Position numbers and translations under genes: made by a program. This document shows positions 61,114-64,000 of a stretch of 64,000 nt of DNA, piece by piece. Where the stretch lies: contig CAMLMV010000022.1 in assembly GCA_946481275.1 (NCBI GenBank), forward strand, positions 1-64,000, given 5' to 3'. Under the pieces are notes generated by a model. That model was not told the origin of the DNA. It saw nothing but the letters and a program-made list of their open reading frames with translations, and did no database searches. Source of the DNA: an uncultured Massilia sp. Lineage in GTDB: Bacteria; Pseudomonadota; Gammaproteobacteria; Burkholderiales; Burkholderiaceae. Positions within the stretch are counted from its first letter, which is position 1. Each line of letters opens with the position of its first letter.

Positions 61114-62346
61114 TCACTCGGCCAGGAACATCTCCTGCAGGTCGTTGAGGAAGCGCTGCCCCAGTTCCGTCGGCCGGATCACGCGGAAATCGCGGTAGAT
61201 CAGGCCCTTCGCCTCGGCCGCGTTCAATGCCTTCTCGATCGCATTGATCGGCATGCCCGTGCGCTCGCCGAACAGGTTCGGGTCGAACCCTTCCGTCAGG
61301 CGCAGCGTGTTCAGCATGAACTCGAAGCCCAGGTCGGCGCGCGCGATCTCGTGCTCCTCCGCGACGGCATTGCCCTGCCCCGCCGCTTCCATGAACGACG
61401 CGGGCTGCTTGTAGCGCGCCTGGCGCAGCACGCGGTGCGGGAACGACAGCTTCGAATGCGCGCCCGCGCCGATGCCGAGGTAGTCGCCGAACTGCCAGTA
61501 GTTCAGGTTGTGGCGCGCGCGATGGCCCGGCTTCGCATACGCCGACACCTCGTAGTGCTCATAGCCGGCGGCGGCCGTGCGTTCCGCGATCATGTCCTGG
61601 ATGTCGGCGGTATCGTCGTCGCCGGGCAGCTCCGGCGGGTACTTCGCGAACACCGTGTTCGGTTCCATCGTCAGGTGGTACAGCGACAAATGCGGCGGAG
61701 AGAACGACAGCGCCGTGTCGATGTCGGCCTGCGCCTCGGCCAGCGTCTGCCCCGGCAGCGCATACATCAGGTCGAGGTTGAAGTTGTCGAAGTTCGCCTG
61801 GGCGATCCCGACGGCCCGGATGGCTTCCTCGGCGTCGTGGATGCGGCCCAGCGCCTGCAAATGCCTGCTGTTGAAGCTCTGGATGCCGATCGACAGGCGG
61901 TTGATGCCGCTGGCGCGGAAGGACTTGAACTTCTCGGCCTCGAACGTGCCGGGATTCGCTTCCATCGTGATCTCGGCATCGAGATCGAGGGGCAGCAGGG
62001 TGCGGAGGTCGGACATCAGCCGGTCCAGCCCCGCCGCCGAGATCAGGCTCGGCGTGCCGCCGCCGATGAACACCGTGTGGATCTTGCGGCCCCAGATCAG
62101 CGGCAGCGATTGTTCCAGGTCGGCGCGCAGCGCGTCCAGGTAGGCCTGTTCCGGAATCGGTTCTTTCGACTCGTGCGAATTGAAGTCGCAGTACGGGCAT
62201 TTGCGCACGCACCACGGCCAGTGGATGTACAGCGCCAGAGGCGGCAGCGCCGTCAGGTTCAGCGCGCCCGGTTGCAGGTATTGCAGCGCGGCAGACGCCG
62301 CGTTGCGAGGCGTGGCCGCCGGCCCGACGGGCTTGATCGGAATCAT
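61114..62346 (-). CDS. hemW: radical SAM heme chaperone HemW
   Basis: A 410-residue radical SAM protein of the HemW type, a heme chaperone related to but distinct from coproporphyrinogen oxidase HemN. The Fe-S cluster motif is CVRKCPYCDF; the GGGTPS and ITMEANPGTFEAEKF blocks follow, and a HemN C-terminal domain ends the protein. An N-terminal Ala-rich stretch of about 38 residues precedes the barrel. Its ATG overlaps the rdgB stop (ATGA), so the two are coupled. Confidence 0.92.
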   Translation of the reverse strand: MIPIKPVGPAATPRNAASAALQYLQPGALNLTALPPLALYIHWPWCVRKCPYCDFNSHESKEPIPEQAYLDALRADLEQSLPLIWGRKIHTVFIGGGTPSLISAAGLDRLMSDLRTLLPLDLDAEITMEANPGTFEAEKFKSFRASGINRLSIGIQSFNSRHLQALGRIHDAEEAIRAVGIAQANFDNFNLDLMYALPGQTLAEAQADIDTALSFSPPHLSLYHLTMEPNTVFAKYPPELPGDDDTADIQDMIAERTAAAGYEHYEVSAYAKPGHRARHNLNYWQFGDYLGIGAGAHSKLSFPHRVLRQARYKQPASFMEAAGQGNAVAEEHEIARADLGFEFMLNTLRLTEGFDPNLFGERTGMPINAIEKALNAAEAKGLIYRDFRVIRPTELGQRFLNDLQEMFLAE

Positions 62347-62936
62347 TTCAGCTTCCCGAGCTTGTCGACGAGCGCGCGCAACGCCTGGCCGCGGTGCGAG
62401 ACGGCGTTCTTTTCGTGCGGTTCCAGTTCCGCGGCCGTGCGGCCGAAGTCCGGCAGCAGGAAGTGCGGATCGTAGCCGAAGCCGTTCGATCCGCGCGGCG
62501 CGTCGACGATCCGGCCGCGCCAGACGCCGTCCGCGATCACGGGTTGCGGATCGTCGGCGTGGCGCACGTACACGAGCACGCAGTAGTAATAAGCCGATTT
62601 GTCGGTGTGCGCCGCCAGGTCGGCGATCAGTTTGTCGTTGTTGCGGGCGTCCGACTTCGGCTCGCCGGCAAAGCGCGCGGAATACACGCCCGGCGCGCCG
62701 CCGAGGGCGTTCACGCACACGCCGGAATCGTCGGCAAGGGCCGGCAGGCCGGTGAGGCGCGCCGCGTGGCGGGCCTTCTGCAGGGCGTTCTCGACGAAGG
62801 TGCCGAACGGCTCTTCCGCTTCGGGGACGTTGAACTCGCCCTGCGGATGCAGTTCGAAGCCGATCGGGCCAAGTAACTGGGCGAATTCCTTGAGCTTGCC
62901 CGCATTGTTGGAGGCAAGGATGAGGCGTTGGGTCAT
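62343..62936 (-). CDS. rdgB: XTP/dITP pyrophosphatase (RdgB/HAM1)
   Basis: A 197-residue cytosolic enzyme that hydrolyses non-canonical purine triphosphates such as dITP and XTP, preventing their incorporation into DNA. The family start RLILASNNAGKLKEF at residues 4-18, LADDSGVCVNALGGAPGVYSARFAG near 65 and SHRGQALRAL at the end are all present. Length is normal. hemW follows with a 4-base overlap. Confidence 0.95.
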   Translation of the reverse strand: MTQRLILASNNAGKLKEFAQLLGPIGFELHPQGEFNVPEAEEPFGTFVENALQKARHAARLTGLPALADDSGVCVNALGGAPGVYSARFAGEPKSDARNNDKLIADLAAHTDKSAYYYCVLVYVRHADDPQPVIADGVWRGRIVDAPRGSNGFGYDPHFLLPDFGRTAAELEPHEKNAVSHRGQALRALVDKLGKLK

Positions 62937-63007
62937 TGCTGTCTCGGTCTGGACGAAGAACTGCGTATTTTACCGCTCATCCCGTGCCGCGCGCAGCCGG
63001 CCGCGCG

Positions 63008-64000
63008 CTAGGCCCGCGGAAACACCATGCTCGCCTCGAAGCCCGGATCCGCGCGGCGCAGCGCGAGCGTGCCCTCGTGCAGCTGGGTGATGGCGGTGAC
63101 GATGGACAGGCCCAGGCCATTGCCCGGCAGGTGGCGGCTCTGGTCCACGCGATAGAAGCGGCGCGTGAGCTTGTCCATGTCTTCGAGCGGCACGCCCTGG
63201 CCATAATCGCGCACGGTCAATGCCGGCGCGCCGTCCACGGTGGCCACTTCGACGTCGACCCGGCCGCCGTTGCGGCCGTACTTGATGGCGTTGTCGATCA
63301 GGCTGGCCAGCGCGCTGGCCAGCAGGTCGCGGTCGCCGCGGATGATCGTGGGCGTGCCCGTGAAGCACAGCGCGACACCCTGCTCTTCCGCGGCCGCCTC
63401 GTACAGTTCCGTCATGTCGTGCGCGATGGCGGCCAGGTCGAGTTTTTCGAAGGTGCCCGCGCGCACGCCGGATTCCAGCGCGGCGATCTGCAGGAGCTTG
63501 TCGAACAGCGAGATGACGCTGTCGATGTCCTCGATGGCCAGGCGCGCGTCCGCGACGAGCGCGTGCGGGTCGGCCGAGGCCTGCAGCGCGCGGTCCAGGC
63601 GCGAACGCACGCGCGACAGCGGCGTGCGCAGGTCGTGCGCGATCGAGTTCGACACATGGCGCACGCCTTCCATCAGGGCCTCGATGCGGTCGAGCATGCG
63701 GTTGATGTCGTCGGCGAGGCGCGCGAATTCGTCGTTGCCCATCACGACGATACGGCTGGACAGCTCGCCCGCCGCGATGCGCGCCGTCGTACGGCGGATG
63801 CGGCCGATGCGCGCTTCCAGGCGCGAACGGAAGATCTGGGCACCGAAGAACGCGAGCAGGATCGACACGGCGCCGCTGACCAGCAGCGCGCGCTCGACGA
63901 CGCTGCGGATGGCGTCGAGCTCGATCAGGTCGCGGCCGACGACGAGCCGGCTGCCGTCGTCCAGCCGCGTCGCGATCAGGCGCACGGAGACGGGCGCGCC
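63008..64000 (-). CDS. sensor histidine kinase, truncated by window end
   Basis: The C-terminal 331 codons of a membrane sensor kinase; the 5' end lies beyond the window. Visible are a membrane helix (about residues 33-52 from the first in-window GTG at 63985), HAMP (ARIGRIRRTTARIAAGELSSR), the H-box with phospho-His in SIAHDLRTPLSRV, the N-box SLIDNAIKYG, and G-boxes DYGQGVP and GNGLGLSI. The order is that of a classical two-component HK; its response regulator is probably just outside. Confidence 0.9.
   Translation of the reverse strand, partial: GAPVSVRLIATRLDDGSRLVVGRDLIELDAIRSVVERALLVSGAVSILLAFFGAQIFRSRLEARIGRIRRTTARIAAGELSSRIVVMGNDEFARLADDINRMLDRIEALMEGVRHVSNSIAHDLRTPLSRVRSRLDRALQASADPHALVADARLAIEDIDSVISLFDKLLQIAALESGVRAGTFEKLDLAAIAHDMTELYEAAAEEQGVALCFTGTPTIIRGDRDLLASALASLIDNAIKYGRNGGRVDVEVATVDGAPALTVRDYGQGVPLEDMDKLTRRFYRVDQSRHLPGNGLGLSIVTAITQLHEGTLALRRADPGFEASMVFPRA

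Overview
The window is GC-rich, gene-dense chromosomal DNA from a betaproteobacterium. The gene families (HexR/Entner-Doudoroff set, bifunctional-type ArgA, YggX, HemW, a solitary flagellin, a T6SS baseplate block) and the style of the proteins suggest Oxalobacteraceae, most likely Massilia or a close relative; this is inference from recognition, not a search. I see no rRNA, tRNA, CRISPR array, transposase or prophage. Most of the window reads as core chromosome with short accessory patches.

Layout. 1-7.9 kb: an HDOD protein, YjbQ, small secreted or membrane proteins, a Nudix-like protein, uridine kinase, a DMT exporter facing an AraC regulator, a secreted intradiol dioxygenase, and two small membrane proteins. 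7.9-14.8 kb: housekeeping genes (hrpA and argA diverging from a 54-bp gap, YggX, a lipoprotein, rpiA). 14.8-20.5 kb: a hydrolase-TPR fusion, VOC protein, DUF3060-like protein, gamma-carbonic anhydrase, aldo/keto reductase, a lone flagellin and a secreted protein. 20.5-28.9 kb: a central-carbon block made of edd-eda plus a zincin-like gene on the minus strand, then pgi-SMP30 lactonase and zwf-hexR on the plus strand. Shared motifs in the edd/pgi and zwf control regions look like HexR operators, so G6P is steered through the Entner-Doudoroff route under HexR.

28.9-41.7 kb: TonB/Sel1 protein, YdeI-like protein, NmrA-like/HxlR divergent pair, GH95 fucosidase, TetR-MFS efflux pair with a tandem operator, free-methionine-R-sulfoxide reductase, transaldolase, a chemoreceptor, and an Fe(II)/2OG oxygenase coupled to an MFS exporter. 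41.7-50.9 kb: a partial type VI secretion locus (tssK diverging from tssE-tssF-tssG-vgrG), followed by a lower-GC cargo patch: a permuted papain-like candidate effector, a membrane-anchored candidate immunity protein, a degenerate stretch, and a PAAR gene broken by a one-base frameshift. 50.9-57.6 kb: a TetR-controlled tripartite RND efflux pump. 57.6-64 kb: a metallopeptidase-like protein that has lost its metal ligands, aquaporin, a single-domain response regulator, VOC protein, transglutaminase-like protein, hemW-rdgB, and a sensor kinase cut by the window end.

The most notable region is 48.2-50.9 kb, the VgrG C-terminal extension with its putative effector/immunity pair and the frameshifted PAAR. 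Other points of interest are the covarying tandem operator at 35.74-35.80 kb, the HexR box set, and the catalytically dead M28-like protein with a long hairpin upstream.
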